NCBI GenBank assembly: GCA_029834535.1
Contig: JAQMWT010000043.1
Span: 26,268-90,267, forward strand
DNA: 64,000 nt
Direction: 5' to 3'
DNA from: Chrysophaeum taylorii
Taxonomy: Eukaryota; Sar; Pelagophyceae; Pelagomonadales; Pelagomonadaceae
Below the pieces are notes generated by a model. It saw only the letters and a program-made list of their open reading frames with translations. It did not search any database and was not told where the DNA came from. Below are positions 18,449 to 28,947 of the stretch, one piece after another. Position 1 is the stretch's first letter, and the number at the start of each line of letters is the position of its first letter. The translations under genes were made by a program, and so were the position numbers.

Positions 18449-20644
18449 ATGCATAAACGGACCGTAGTTTGTGTGGGTGTAATTCTTAGTTTCTTTTCGC
18501 GCGATTCGATCAAGGAAAAGATGGGGAGCGAGTTGAGCATCGACGCGGCGTGCGGGGAGCACGCGGACGGCGGGGTGGAGAGCGTAGGGGTATGGAATGT
18601 TGGGGGGAGCGAGATTCCGAAGGTGAGCCCCGCGCTGAGGTGCGGGATGAACAATTCGGGAGATGGGTTCCAGCGCGATTTGGGGCCGCCCGCCTTGGAA
18701 GACCCAGAGGGGAACGGGACGGTGTGGGCGATGGTGGCCGCGAGCGTGCGGACACAGGGGTCCGGGCCGTGCATGGGGTGGCGTCCTGTGCTCAAGCGAG
18801 AGTACGAGGGCAAGTTCGAGAAGTTGACTTTGGGTGATTTCGAGTGGTGGTCGTACGAACGCGTCGGGGAGGAGGTGGCGGCGTTGGCGTCGGGGCTGCC
18901 CGCGTCCAAGGGTGAGTGCTTGCTGATTTACGCCGAGACGCAGCGCGACTGGATGGTGACGGCACTCGCGTGCTGTCGCATGGGCATCACCGTCGTCACG
19001 GCGTACGCGACGTTAGGCGAGGAAGGCGTGACGACGGCGCTCTCGCAGACGGGGGCGTCCGTGTGCGTGTGCGACGCCAAACTCCTCAAGGTATTGACGG
19101 GGGCAAAGAAGCTCCCCCGCACCCTCAAGTCCGTCGTGACCATCGGAGACGCCGAGGCAGAGGGTGGATTCTCGTCGGGTCGCGAGATCTTCTCCCTCGA
19201 GAAAATCAAAGAGCGGGGCGCGACGAAGGAGGCGACGAGCGTCGCGCCGTCCGAGGTCGCGCTCATCATGTACACGAGCGGAACCACCGGCGTTCCGAAG
19301 GGCGTGGTGGTGGCTCATCGGAGCCTGGTGGCAATGGCGATCTCTACGAAAACTTACCTTCCGTTCTTTAATTCTTCCGACGTCGTGTGCGCGTACCTCC
19401 CGCTCGCCCACATCATGGAGTTCGGGGTGGAGCTCTGGTTTTTGCACTTGGGCGGCAGCATGGGGTACGGGTCGGCGCACACGCTCACCGACACGGGCGT
19501 GAAACTCCAGAAGGGATGCCGCGGGGACGCGCCGCTCCTGCGGCCGACGGCGCTGCTGTTCGCGCCGGCCGTGCTCGACAAGGTGTACGCGGCAGTCTTG
19601 CGCAAGGTCGAAAGCTCGCCGCAAAAGAAGTACTTGTTCGATCTAGCGCTCGACGCGGGGAAAGCCCGCTTCGAGCAGGGGTTGGTCGGCGCTGGCTTTT
19701 TCTGGGACGCGATTTTGATGAAGAAGATTCGGGCGCTCGTCGGAGGTCGGCTCCGGTACGCCGCGAGCGGTAGCGCCCCTCTCTCCCCGGCCGTCCACGT
19801 CTTCGTGCAGACCTGCTTCAACTGCCCCGTGCGCCAGGGTTACGGCTGTACCGAGACCTGCGGGACCTCGTGCCTCGGGGTTACCGAGGACAACGCGACC
19901 GGCCAGGTCGGCCCGCCGACGCCCGTCTCCTACGTCCGCCTCCGCGACTGGGAGGAAGGCGGCTACTTGAACGCGGACCTCGAGAACCCGGCTATCGGCC
20001 GCCGCCGCGGCGAAGTCCTGATCGGCGGGCCCTCGATCTGCGACGGTTACTTTGTGGACAAAAAGAAACCCGACCCCGAGATCGTCAAGAAGAACGAGGA
20101 AGACTTCGCGACGATCGATGGCGTGCGCTATTTTTGCACGGGCGACGTCGGCGAGATCGACGAGCGCGGCCGACTGCGGATCATCGACCGCAAGAAAGAT
20201 CTCTTCAAGGGGGCCACGGGCGAGTACGTGGCGCTCACTAAGGTCGAGGCCGCGCTCCGCCTCTCGAAATACGTCGAAATTCCAGTCGTTTACGGCAGGA
20301 CTGGCGAGAAGGGCGTCGTCGCCCTCGTCTGCCCGCAGATGCCCGCGATCGAAGACTTGAAGCTTACGGTCGGCCTCGGCGACCTGCCCTACGGCCCGGA
20401 CCTCCTCCAGCGCCCAGAGATCCTCCAGCCCGTCTCTGACGCCCTCAAGATCCAATGCAAGCAGTCCGGCCTCCTCCCCTTTGAAACCCCGCTCGCCTTT
20501 GCCCTCGTCGTCGCCGACGATGGATCGCCCGCCCTCACGCCCGACAACGGCTTCCTCACGACGACGATGAAGGTCAAGCGCCCCGTTGTCGCTAAGGCTT
20601 TCAAACCCCAACTCGACGCGGCCTACGCCTCGTGCGCCAACTGA
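18449..20644 (+). CDS. Long-chain acyl-CoA synthetase (AMP-binding)
   Basis: Single exon, 731 aa from the first ATG (18449), or 707 aa from the ATG at 18521. The enzyme activates free fatty acids to acyl-CoA with ATP, feeding lipid synthesis or beta-oxidation. Seen: the P-loop-like YTSGTTGVPKG (about nt 19270), the adenylate-forming motif GYGCTETCG, FCTGDVGEIDERG, and RIIDRKKDLFKGATGEYVAL, a close match to the eukaryotic LACS signature. The C-terminus (TTTMKVKRPVV) fits the family. Starting at 18449 adds a hydrophobic segment (TVVCVGVILSFF) that could anchor the protein in membrane. The ATG is only 34 bp past a Copia LTR. DGAT2 and a TAG lipase follow downstream on the other strand. Confidence 0.93.
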   Translation: MHKRTVVCVGVILSFFSRDSIKEKMGSELSIDAACGEHADGGVESVGVWNVGGSEIPKVSPALRCGMNNSGDGFQRDLGPPALEDPEGNGTVWAMVAASVRTQGSGPCMGWRPVLKREYEGKFEKLTLGDFEWWSYERVGEEVAALASGLPASKGECLLIYAETQRDWMVTALACCRMGITVVTAYATLGEEGVTTALSQTGASVCVCDAKLLKVLTGAKKLPRTLKSVVTIGDAEAEGGFSSGREIFSLEKIKERGATKEATSVAPSEVALIMYTSGTTGVPKGVVVAHRSLVAMAISTKTYLPFFNSSDVVCAYLPLAHIMEFGVELWFLHLGGSMGYGSAHTLTDTGVKLQKGCRGDAPLLRPTALLFAPAVLDKVYAAVLRKVESSPQKKYLFDLALDAGKARFEQGLVGAGFFWDAILMKKIRALVGGRLRYAASGSAPLSPAVHVFVQTCFNCPVRQGYGCTETCGTSCLGVTEDNATGQVGPPTPVSYVRLRDWEEGGYLNADLENPAIGRRRGEVLIGGPSICDGYFVDKKKPDPEIVKKNEEDFATIDGVRYFCTGDVGEIDERGRLRIIDRKKDLFKGATGEYVALTKVEAALRLSKYVEIPVVYGRTGEKGVVALVCPQMPAIEDLKLTVGLGDLPYGPDLLQRPEILQPVSDALKIQCKQSGLLPFETPLAFALVVADDGSPALTPDNGFLTTTMKVKRPVVAKAFKPQLDAAYASCAN

Positions 20645-21663
20645 TGTGATGCCGATCGACTTTAGTTTTTAACCAACCAACTTGAACCAACCAACCAACG
20701 GAAAAACTCGCCGGCCTCTTTCTCCCCATAGTGTTCTAAGAGGTCTTGACAAAATAAGAACTCGCCGGCCTCTTCCTTCTTCTTTTTCTTCTTCTTCGAG
20801 TCACGTGTATGCACCCTATCGCGATGATCTGCTGCAGCACCGCCAGCTCGAGACCGAAGCGACGCCACATTAATATTCCGGCCGTGGTGGTAGTAGTAAA
20901 AAGAAATGCGCGGGGCTAGAGGTGGGATATCAGTGTACCGATCCGCGTCGGCCGCATGGGTCCATAACCACGAAAGACATGCCCGCCGGTGCAGGGTGAT
21001 TGATGGATCCCTGAGCTGGGTCCAACCTTCCTTTCACACGCCATCTCAAAAGACGTCCCTCGCGTTCGAAGAAGAAAAAGGAGAAAGGCGTCCTAAAAGG
21101 AAGTCCACATTGAACGTCCCAATGACATTCGACTAAATGGGGCGGGCTGATCATGGTGGCGCACGTGATCGTTGATATGGTGCAATGACATCAAGGCGCC
21201 GAGATGAAGGAGGAGAATAACCTCAGGTAGTATCGGGAAGGAAGGAAGGAAGGAAGGAAGGAAGGAAGGAAGGAAGGAAGGAAGGAAGGAAGGAAGGAAG
21301 GAAGGAAGGAAGGAAGGAAGGAAGGAAGAGGAAGGAAGGAAGGAAAGAAGGAAGGAAGGAAGGAAGGAAGGAAGGAAGGAAGGAAAGAAGGAAGGAAGGA
21401 AAGAAGGAAGGAAAGAAAGAAACCGCGGTGGATGACACACCGACAGCCAGCGAGCGTGCCAATTTTCGAAATCGTTACTTAAAACAACAGATTCACGTGT
21501 ATGCATGCCGAGCATGATGCATGGGCGTTCACAGGTGCGGCGCATCGAACGCAACAACAGTCCAACACAGATAGGAGATGTCAAACATACTTACACCTCG
21601 GAACTCGCGCTTTTTTCGCCGCAGACCGCTTGTTGTGTCGAAAAACACACCAAATTCCAGAAT
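20645..21663. other. Convergent spacer with long GGAA tract
   Basis: Separates the ends of the acyl-CoA synthetase and DGAT2 genes. It contains two copies of AACTCGCCGGCCTCTT (about 20706 and 20760) and the long purine tract listed separately. No ORF is supported. Confidence 0.6.
21236..21421. repeat. ~185-bp (GGAA)n polypurine tract
   Basis: About 46 GGAA-type units with a few AAAG interruptions. The plus strand is pure purine throughout. It lies about 240 bp past the DGAT2 stop codon. Confidence 0.95.
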
Positions 21664-22690
21664 TCAGAGCACAACGAGGTCGCGGTCATCACAGCCTGCT
21701 TTAACCTTGTTGGCATCGAAGAGATGACGAAGGGCGTCGACGTAGACTGCGTGCCACCGGTCGACGTCGGCGGTCGATGGTTTGGCAATGGTCGGAAGAG
21801 CGACGGGCTCGCCAACGAAGGTCAGGAGGTCGGTACCTCGACGCGGGAGGAGCGGGGCGACCGGGTTGCCAAAGAAGGCGCACCCAGGGATTTTGAAGCG
21901 GTTGAGCCAAAGACGCCAATTGACGCCGTACGGAAACGTCCAGTAGCACTCGCTCTCGCCGAACGTGAAGACGGGACACAGGCTATAGCCGTAGCGCAGA
22001 GCGAATTTGACGAAGCCCTTGCGCCCGCGCAAGTAGACGCGGTCCTCGCCGCGCGCGCAGATCGTCGCTTCCTCGAAGCCACCCGGAATGATGCCAACAT
22101 TGCCTCCGGTTCGCATGCGCTTCTCGAGGCTCTTCGCGCTCGCAGAGTTCAGGTTACCCTTCCAGCCAACGACCTGGCTGATCACGGGCAGCACAAAAAA
22201 CGCAGTGCTGACGTACCTGCGACAACGATGATATCGTCTTTTTCAACTCGCGCGCGCACCACATGATATCGACTTGCTCAAACTCGCGCGCCCAGACTCC
22301 GTTTACGTTGAAGCCGCACGACACGACGCCGTGCGGCGCGTAGCAGAACATGGTCTTTTCACGCGGCAGCGACTTAGGAAGATACAGCGCAGCTCGACGA
22401 TAGTAAGCGCGGAGATTGAGGCTTTGGATCGCGCGAACAAAGGCCGGCCACGGTCGAGTCGACACGACGAGATGGTGCGTCGCCGCGAGCACGAGGAGCG
22501 ACGTCGTCACGTAAGCGCCGCGCAACCACGCGACGATGATGGAGGTCGAAACGACCGAGGTACCGAGAATCCACGAGCCAAGGAGTATCGCATGACCCAG
22601 CAAGGCGCGGAGACCGGCCAAAGATGGCACCGTCGCCGAAGAGACCCCCTTCATTCGGGAGGACTTGTCTTGTGGAGCAGCTTTACACAT
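21664..22690 (-). CDS. DGAT2: DGAT2-family diacylglycerol acyltransferase, two exons
   Basis: Exons 22690-22260 and 22216-21664 encode 327 aa. The intron is only 43 nt (GTGCGC...GCAG, 22259-22217). Splicing turns two broken frames into ...EQVDIMW-YVSTAFFVLPVISQ..., continuous with the family. DGAT2 transfers an acyl group from acyl-CoA to diacylglycerol in the ER or lipid-droplet membrane. Seen: N-terminal hydrophobic spans (LLGHAILLGSWILG, SLLVLAATHHLVV), the catalytic YAPHGVVSCG (family YFPHG/HPHG), GIIPGGFEEAT, RKGFVKFALRYG, and PVFTFGESECYW. Length is normal for the family. It is the second gene of a TAG-metabolism group. A monoacylglycerol or wax-ester acyltransferase of the same family cannot be excluded. 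Confidence 0.92.
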
Positions 22691-24710
22691 GAGTTGATGT
22701 TGTTCGTCGCGTGGACGACGTCCGTCGAGAAAACGAGATAGTCGTGGTTATCTGAACTGAATCTCTTCTTCGACGAAGATTCGTGACCTGTATCTAATTA
22801 TGGGGCTAGAGCACAAAACTTCAAAAAACTATGTCCGACACTAATAATGCCGGAGATGTAGTTATCCTACAAATAATGTAAGCATCCTCTCCAACAATTA
22901 ATTCTTTGGGCCCATACGGGCGACAGCTTCGTATGTCCTATGGCCTTGACACCGTGGCGTACTTTCTCCTATGGTTCACTTCAACGTCGTTGGTGCACGC
23001 CGAGCACGTACGGAAGATTCAAGATCTCGAGTTAGGCGTTGGCCGCACTGGCGACGCAACAACTGATTATTAGATTATTACACGTGACGAGCTGATTATT
23101 ACGCGTGCAGAGAGATTTCTTGAGTGAGCATAGAGTGAGTGGCCAAACAGTCGCAAGTGATTGAGCCCTGGCTCAGGTCGGCTGCACCCCTTATGACAAA
23201 CCTGAGTCCCAACCCTACACGGCGTAGGGCCGCTCGTCGGCCGGCGCGACAACGTCGCTGAGACTGCTTCTCTGACTCACTACTTTTATTAAACTTGTGA
23301 ACACTACCACCGAATGCGGTCCCGCGCGCACGCTGATGACTCACCTCGGTCGCCCCCCTCCCACACGATCAACCGCACGAAAGACGCACAACCGCATGCT
23401 GCGTGAACAGAGTCACGCAGACGTCCCCTCTCCAAAGGCGACTGTGTCCTCCACCTGCCACGAGACCCCCAGCCAGCATGTGTGCCACGTTGTTCGGGGA
23501 AGTCCTTCACAACCTTTGACTTGCCCACAGTCTACTTCGAAAGTGTGCCTCTTTCTGAGCCCCTTCGGGTTGAGACGCGTTGCGACACGCAACTGAAGAG
23601 TGTGGACGACCTAGGCCGGTCGTTCCAGCATATAGATTTTGAGTTGGCGTGTGTCGTACTAAAGAGAGGTTGAGGCTACCAGCGAGTATTCGCATCATTT
23701 TGCACCTCCTCGAAATCGGTGCGTGATCTCGAGGATGCGCAGCTCTTTCAAGGTAGGTGGGCGGCGATACGGCCGATCTTCTCGAGATAGTCGTAGATGT
23801 CGAGGTGCGCTGTCCTCCGTCGTCTTGAAAAGACCTGGGGACGCGGGCTAAGAAAACATGTGACTAGAAGAAGCGTCCGCTTGTTCGGTGGTCGGTCGAT
23901 CTAGGGGTTGTGACTAGCGCCAAGGCGAATGTTTGAATGTGATCGACCATTTAAAATAGGATAAGTATTTAAGCCGAGAAGCGAAAATGCTCTCGGTGCC
24001 CATTATTATCCAAGAAAGGGGCTACTACTCCTACTCGCAGACGCTGGTGGCAGTCGTTAGTTACTTCGGCAAAGCAAGCGAAGCGATTTAGGCAGAGGCT
24101 AAATAGGAGCTTCCTAATGGGGTGCACCCCAAGCAGGGTGTTCGGAGTAGTGGAGAGCGGAAGGGCTTTAGGGGTGGGCCTGCGGGTCACCAACCAAGAA
24201 ACCGTTCTTGCCGGGGGAGGACGGGCGGGTCATGACCAGCTTCTAGCGCGGTCGACGAGAATGCCGTCATCTAAAGCACCACCATAGTAGCATTGTATAT
24301 TTTCCCACGCAGATATCTAAAAATAGACGTGCGCGCGACGACTAGATCGGCTCCGTGCGTCGTGGTCATGGATTACGTGGGAGTCATCCGTCTCGGTCTC
24401 GGCGTGGTCTGATTCTTTTGGATATGGAAGAGTATTTTTTTTGTGCCGTGCAAGATATGGTCGCAGTGATGTCGAGGGTACTACGATATTTCGTTGTTTT
24501 CAGCTTGGTGTAATAACAACAGTTATTGGTGAGTGAGTTGTGGTGTTTATTCGTTATTTTGCAGGTCTAGACTCTTTTTTTTTTATTCGCTTCATATATT
24601 GTTGTGGTCTTGGAATCAATCGCGCGCGTCGCGGGGTCGGTCGGCCGCCAAAGTCGCAAAAATGTAAGAAAAACAAAAGTGGTCGAGTGTCTCGAAAAAG
24701 CAAGCAACCA
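22691..24710. other. Intergenic region, nothing recognised
   Basis: About 2 kb between DGAT2 and the lipase. It becomes AT-richer from about 24.2 kb. Short frames only; none shows a domain. No tRNA or rRNA was recognised. Confidence 0.5.
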
Positions 24711-27086
24711 CTACAACGAAAATTGGCGAATTGAGTCAAGCTCTCTTGTCCAGGTGGTTGAGGCCCTCATGCCGTCATCATCGAACGAGGTACGGTCGTG
24801 CGCGGGGTCGGACGAGGCGTGCTCCATATTCTTCGCTATCATATGCAATCGATGCGAACGTCGCCGCTGAACCACCTCGCGCATCCATGCATGGTGCTCG
24901 GTACCAGAGCTGCACCAGCGAAAGGTGGTGGGCAAGTAGTGGCCGCTCGCCTGGTCTGGCCGAGCGGCCTCGAGCGCCGTCTCGAGGTCGGTGCAGCTCT
25001 TGGCGAGGGCGCGTTCGATGTCGAGGCGCGAGCGAATCATGGAGATCTTTTGGTAGGCGGCTACGCGGCCTTCGCGGAGGAATCGAGGCAGTGTGTGCTC
25101 GTCGGGATTTTTGAAAATTTGAAAATAATCGAGCAATCGAAGCGAGGGCGTGATCGTTATGTCGCCCTCGAATTTTTGCGTGAGGAAGCGGCCAGACCAG
25201 CCGGGCGCGGCGTCGATGTCGCGAAGGAACTGGAGCTTGGCAAACATGTCGCGCTTGAGGAAGAGTTCGGCTGCGGCGACCACGAAGCCGCCACGCCAAG
25301 GGTCCTCGGTGCGGGCGAGCGTCGGGTTAAACCAGAGCGTAGGGTCGCCGACGCTGCCGTGCGTGTGGTAGAGCATCGGGGCAATGTGCGGGTTGACCTG
25401 CGACGCGACGATGAAGCGAGCGTTGAAGGCTTCCTTGAGGGCGACCGCTGGGATGTCGGTCACAATCGAGCCGTCGATGTAGGTTTCGCTCGCGGTCGAC
25501 GGCGAGACGTTGCCCGTGTCGGGATCCTTGACGCGCAACACGACCGGCGGTATGAGGCCCGGCACGCCGCAGGTCGCAATTAGAGCCGAGGCGATCACCA
25601 CGTGGGGGGACGTCAGGTGATTCAACAGAACCGGAGGAGCGCGTTTGCCTTCTCTCGAGCACGCGGTAAGCGACAGGTGGCGGCCCGATCGTTGGTACGC
25701 CTCGAGGAAAGTCATGTCGCGAATACCCGTCTCGGAATCGTTCGAGAAGAATCGGCTCATTTCGAGAAACCGATCGCCGTCGTACATCGACCCGTGCTTA
25801 TACCAGTGGACAGCGCACTCGAGCGGCGTCTGGTCGAAGCAACAGAGGTGGGCCTGGAGACAGCCGTCGTCCATGAGGTCTCTTTCGAGCTCGTCGTCGT
25901 CGCGCGTGCACACGAAAGACGAGATGAGGCCGCCGGCCGAGGTACCGCAGAGCACGTCCGGCAACACGCCCTCCTTCCATAGCGCACGAATCACCCCAAT
26001 GTGATACGTGCCGAGCGCACCTCCCCCCGAGAGGCAGAGGGCAGTCTTGCCGTACGACTCGCGCGCGGTCGCGAAGAACTCGCGAGTCGTGTCTATGCGC
26101 GAAAAGCTCTCCTCCCGAAACGCGCCCGTCAGCGCGCCGGTGGTCTTTATCACGACCTCCGAAAAGCGATTGGTCTCGTTGAACGCGTCCCTGAAGTTCC
26201 CAGCGATCTCTGAGAATCGGTTGGCGTCGCCCGAGCCGTCGTTGTTGAACGCCGCGACCTCGGAAAAACGAGGCGCCGAGTCGTCGTCGTCGCCGGCCAC
26301 AGCAGTTCCATTATTTCGGGGGGGTGTTTCTTGCCTTCGGACCAAGGCGGCGTGCGTATCGAGCACGAGCGTCGTGAGCCATTGGATAGAGATCGAAACC
26401 TCTTTGATAAAGTCGCTCACGAGAATCTTCGGGTCGCCCGTGTGCGTCGCCGAGAACAGACGAGGGTCTTTAATGCCGCCGACGTTGGGTCGAACGCAGG
26501 TGCGAAGGGCCCTCACCACAGATCGCCAGTCGCGCTTACGACGCGCTTCGCGGAGCCTCACGATTTTTCCCTTAATAAAGGGCCAGTTGTACGTCGTCGA
26601 CTCGACGTCGGCCTGCCAAGAAGCGATGCCCGCGGTCGCGTCGAGCGCTCGCGCGCACGCGAGCCAACTCTCGTAGTCTTCGGCGCGATTCAGAGTGCGA
26701 CGAAGCTCTCGACGCGTCGGATCCTCGATCGCCATTTCCACCGCGCGCACGAACAGTCTCAAAACGGCGTACGTCCAGAGCTCGAGAATCACGATCGCGC
26801 ACACGGCCAGCAGCAGCGGCCATCGCAGTACGTTGTACGAGATTCCGTTGTAGTATGGCACCATGGTTACCGCGAGGCCGCACGCGGTCCACATGACATA
26901 CCCACTTCGCGGGATGCACACGAGAAGAAAGACGGCGGCGGCGACGGCGGTGTTCGACACGGTTTTCGCGTCCAACAGCAGCTCATGAAATTCTTTAGAG
27001 AGAAAATAATCGCGCAAGAAGAAAGACGACGACGAATTTGGCTTGACCACCACGCCGCCCTTCTCTTTGCGCTGGTCCACCGCCAT
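24711..27086 (-). CDS. Patatin-like triacylglycerol lipase (SDP1/Tgl3-5 type)
   Basis: Single exon, 791 aa from the ATG at 27086; the upstream open frame lacks another ATG. SDP1/Tgl lipases release fatty acids from lipid-droplet triacylglycerol. The N-terminal part has hydrophobic spans (AAVFLLVCIPRSGYVMW, LLLAVCAIVILELWTYAVL) and the RRELRRTLNRAEDYESWLA segment of this group. The patatin core shows the oxyanion loop CLSGGGALGTYHIGV, nucleophile motif GTSAGG (Ser), and the catalytic Asp in YIDGSIVTDIP. The active-site Ser-Asp dyad is intact. A Glu/Asn-rich insert with repeated NRFSE(V/I) units (AFNNDGSGDANRFSEIAG) precedes the core. Together with DGAT2 and the acyl-CoA synthetase it makes a local set for TAG turnover. 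Confidence 0.9.
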   Translation of the reverse strand: MAVDQRKEKGGVVVKPNSSSSFFLRDYFLSKEFHELLLDAKTVSNTAVAAAVFLLVCIPRSGYVMWTACGLAVTMVPYYNGISYNVLRWPLLLAVCAIVILELWTYAVLRLFVRAVEMAIEDPTRRELRRTLNRAEDYESWLACARALDATAGIASWQADVESTTYNWPFIKGKIVRLREARRKRDWRSVVRALRTCVRPNVGGIKDPRLFSATHTGDPKILVSDFIKEVSISIQWLTTLVLDTHAALVRRQETPPRNNGTAVAGDDDDSAPRFSEVAAFNNDGSGDANRFSEIAGNFRDAFNETNRFSEVVIKTTGALTGAFREESFSRIDTTREFFATARESYGKTALCLSGGGALGTYHIGVIRALWKEGVLPDVLCGTSAGGLISSFVCTRDDDELERDLMDDGCLQAHLCCFDQTPLECAVHWYKHGSMYDGDRFLEMSRFFSNDSETGIRDMTFLEAYQRSGRHLSLTACSREGKRAPPVLLNHLTSPHVVIASALIATCGVPGLIPPVVLRVKDPDTGNVSPSTASETYIDGSIVTDIPAVALKEAFNARFIVASQVNPHIAPMLYHTHGSVGDPTLWFNPTLARTEDPWRGGFVVAAAELFLKRDMFAKLQFLRDIDAAPGWSGRFLTQKFEGDITITPSLRLLDYFQIFKNPDEHTLPRFLREGRVAAYQKISMIRSRLDIERALAKSCTDLETALEAARPDQASGHYLPTTFRWCSSGTEHHAWMREVVQRRRSHRLHMIAKNMEHASSDPAHDRTSFDDDGMRASTTWTRELDSIRQFSL

Positions 27087-27800
27087 TTTCTTATTCGCGA
27101 CTCGCTGGTGGCGCCAGAGCAGAAATGGGAGGAAGCCGCCGCCAATTTCCTTCTCCAACTATTAGTTGAAGATTCACGTCCGTGCGGAACGCTGAAGTTA
27201 AGGAAGAGTCATCTTCGTTTCTTGTGCCTTGAATCAATACTACACGAGTACTTCTATTTAAGTATAATATCATATCTCAAATATTTTGTTTAAAATGTAT
27301 CATCAGCACTCTTTTTTTTTGGGGGGAGGCGGGGGGGCCTTTTTTCAAGAGGACCACTGATAGAGGAGGGTATAAAGAGGTGGGGACAGCTTCAATTTGG
27401 AAGGAAGGTAGGTATTATTATGTGGCGTACGTGCATTTGGGGGAGAAAGAAGAAAGCTTAGTTCTGTAGCTTCACGTGTTCCGAATACTTGTTGCTGAGC
27501 GGCGTAGAATATGATGCACTTTCTTTTGGGGTTTCGAGATCTCTGGGTGGCCACGTGGCCAACATCAAAACCGAACTCCTTTTGAAACGCCGTCATCATC
27601 ACACTACTAGAGTAGAGCAAGGTTGAGCAACTTCCTAACCGAGGAGATCCCCGTTGTTGTGGCTGCCGGGGGTGCGTTGCGGGCTCAGCCGCCGTTCAAA
27701 CGAGCCAGAGCGCGGATATGGAGCGGAGACCGGAAGTGATGCCAGAGCCGGCCACGTCTCGCGTAACTTGAAGCTGGTCGCTGATCCACCCACCGGCTAC
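27087..27800. other. Intergenic region
   Basis: AT-rich upstream flank of the lipase gene, with a T-run and G-runs near 27310-27340. No gene recognised. Confidence 0.5.
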
Positions 27801-27809
27801 TGAGCGTGG

Positions 27810-28460
27810 CCCATACTACACCCACCGCCTAGTGCGTCGAGCGGGCGGCGAAGAATCTGGCCGAGTGGCCACTCAGTTCGTCTACCGCGGCAATGGCGAC
27901 GGCACTGGCCTCTACGGTCCCGTCAGCAGCGCACCCATTTTCCCGAAAAGCCACACCCCCGACTGTTCGAGCTCCCGAACGAGGGCAACGCCGTCTGCGT
28001 CCAGCAGGTTGAGTACCTCAAGCCTAAGAGCCGCAACGCCGCCGCCATCGCCGAGATCAAGACCTTCGCGGTGGCTGCCGCCAGCGGGCTGCCGCGGGTT
28101 TCGACGCAACCACCAGCCCTACTACAACCAGAATAAGCTCAAGTAGATAGTACGCATCTCTCCTGAAAAAGGTCTCGACAGCGCCGAGCTCGCAACCAAC
28201 GGCGTCAGCGGCCGACATCCCTATTTGGCCCGCACTCTTCTTCTTTTAGCCGCAGACGTCGAAAACATCCGACAACGAAAGCATTGGCTGAAGGACGCCC
28301 AAATGCTGGGACGACGGCGATCTCGTTCGCCGGTGACCAGGCGGCCATATACCCGATCGCGCCCGAGGGTGTGACTACTCTCTCGTTCGCCGGTGACCAG
28401 GCGGCTGTATACCCGATCGCGCCCGAGGGTGTGACTACTCTCGCCGAGGCCTAGGCCTAG
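27810..28460 (+). pseudogene. Decayed protein-coding gene with in-frame 60-bp repeat
   Basis: Plus-strand segments read as protein but in shifting frames: ATQFVYRGNGDGTGLYGPV, then in another frame LFELPNEGNAVCVQQVEYL and AAAIAEIKTFAVAAASG, then PYYNQNKLK. Two 60-bp tandem units at 28321-28440 each encode SFAGDQAA(I/V)YPIAPEGVTTL, followed by a GCCTAGGCCTAGGCC run and a stop. The repeated unit is a multiple of three and differs mainly at one codon, so it likely arose while coding. I do not recognise the family. Confidence 0.5.
28321..28440 (+). repeat. 60-bp tandem repeat, two copies
   Basis: 28321-28380 and 28381-28440 are identical except for two or three bases around the GGC(CA/TG)TAT codons. 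Each unit is 20 codons. Confidence 0.95.
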
Positions 28461-28947
28461 GCCTACCCACTTGCTGCCGCCTGAATTACCTCGTAAAGGA
28501 AGGCTCTGGCTCGCTGCTTCCAATTGAACCTCCAACACTTCCCGTCGAAGAGTTATTATTAGTAATCACTCGCGCACGGTCTCCTTGCCGTGCTGTCTCC
28601 TGCCCCCCCTTCTTTGGTGTCGCCTTTTACAAATCACCACGATGCGGAATCTCTCCTCTCGAACGCGAGCTCGGACTTCTTCTTGGTTTGCAGGCACGAG
28701 GGTGGCGCGGAGGTAGGAGCGGTGGACCGTGTAGTTACGATGACGTCAAAGGAGGAGCTCTAGGCCAACGCCATCCCGAGCTTGGCGCTCTCTTCATAGC
28801 CGCCGACTGCAACGCCCGCACACTCTGCACGATGATATGGGCGGGAGAAGTGACGCTTCAAAATTGCCGATCTAGTAGATCTCAATACTTAAACCCTAGT
28901 TGTAGAAAAGAAGAAGCGACCTCAAGTTGAAGTTCAAGCGTGAGAGA
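28461..28947. other. Intergenic region
   Basis: No gene recognised between the decayed ORF and the kinase. The kinase promoter should lie here. Confidence 0.5.

Noticed and set aside
21093-21584. Phe-Leu-Pro-Ser repeat ORFs
   Set aside because: Direct translation of the GGAA tract; no other content.
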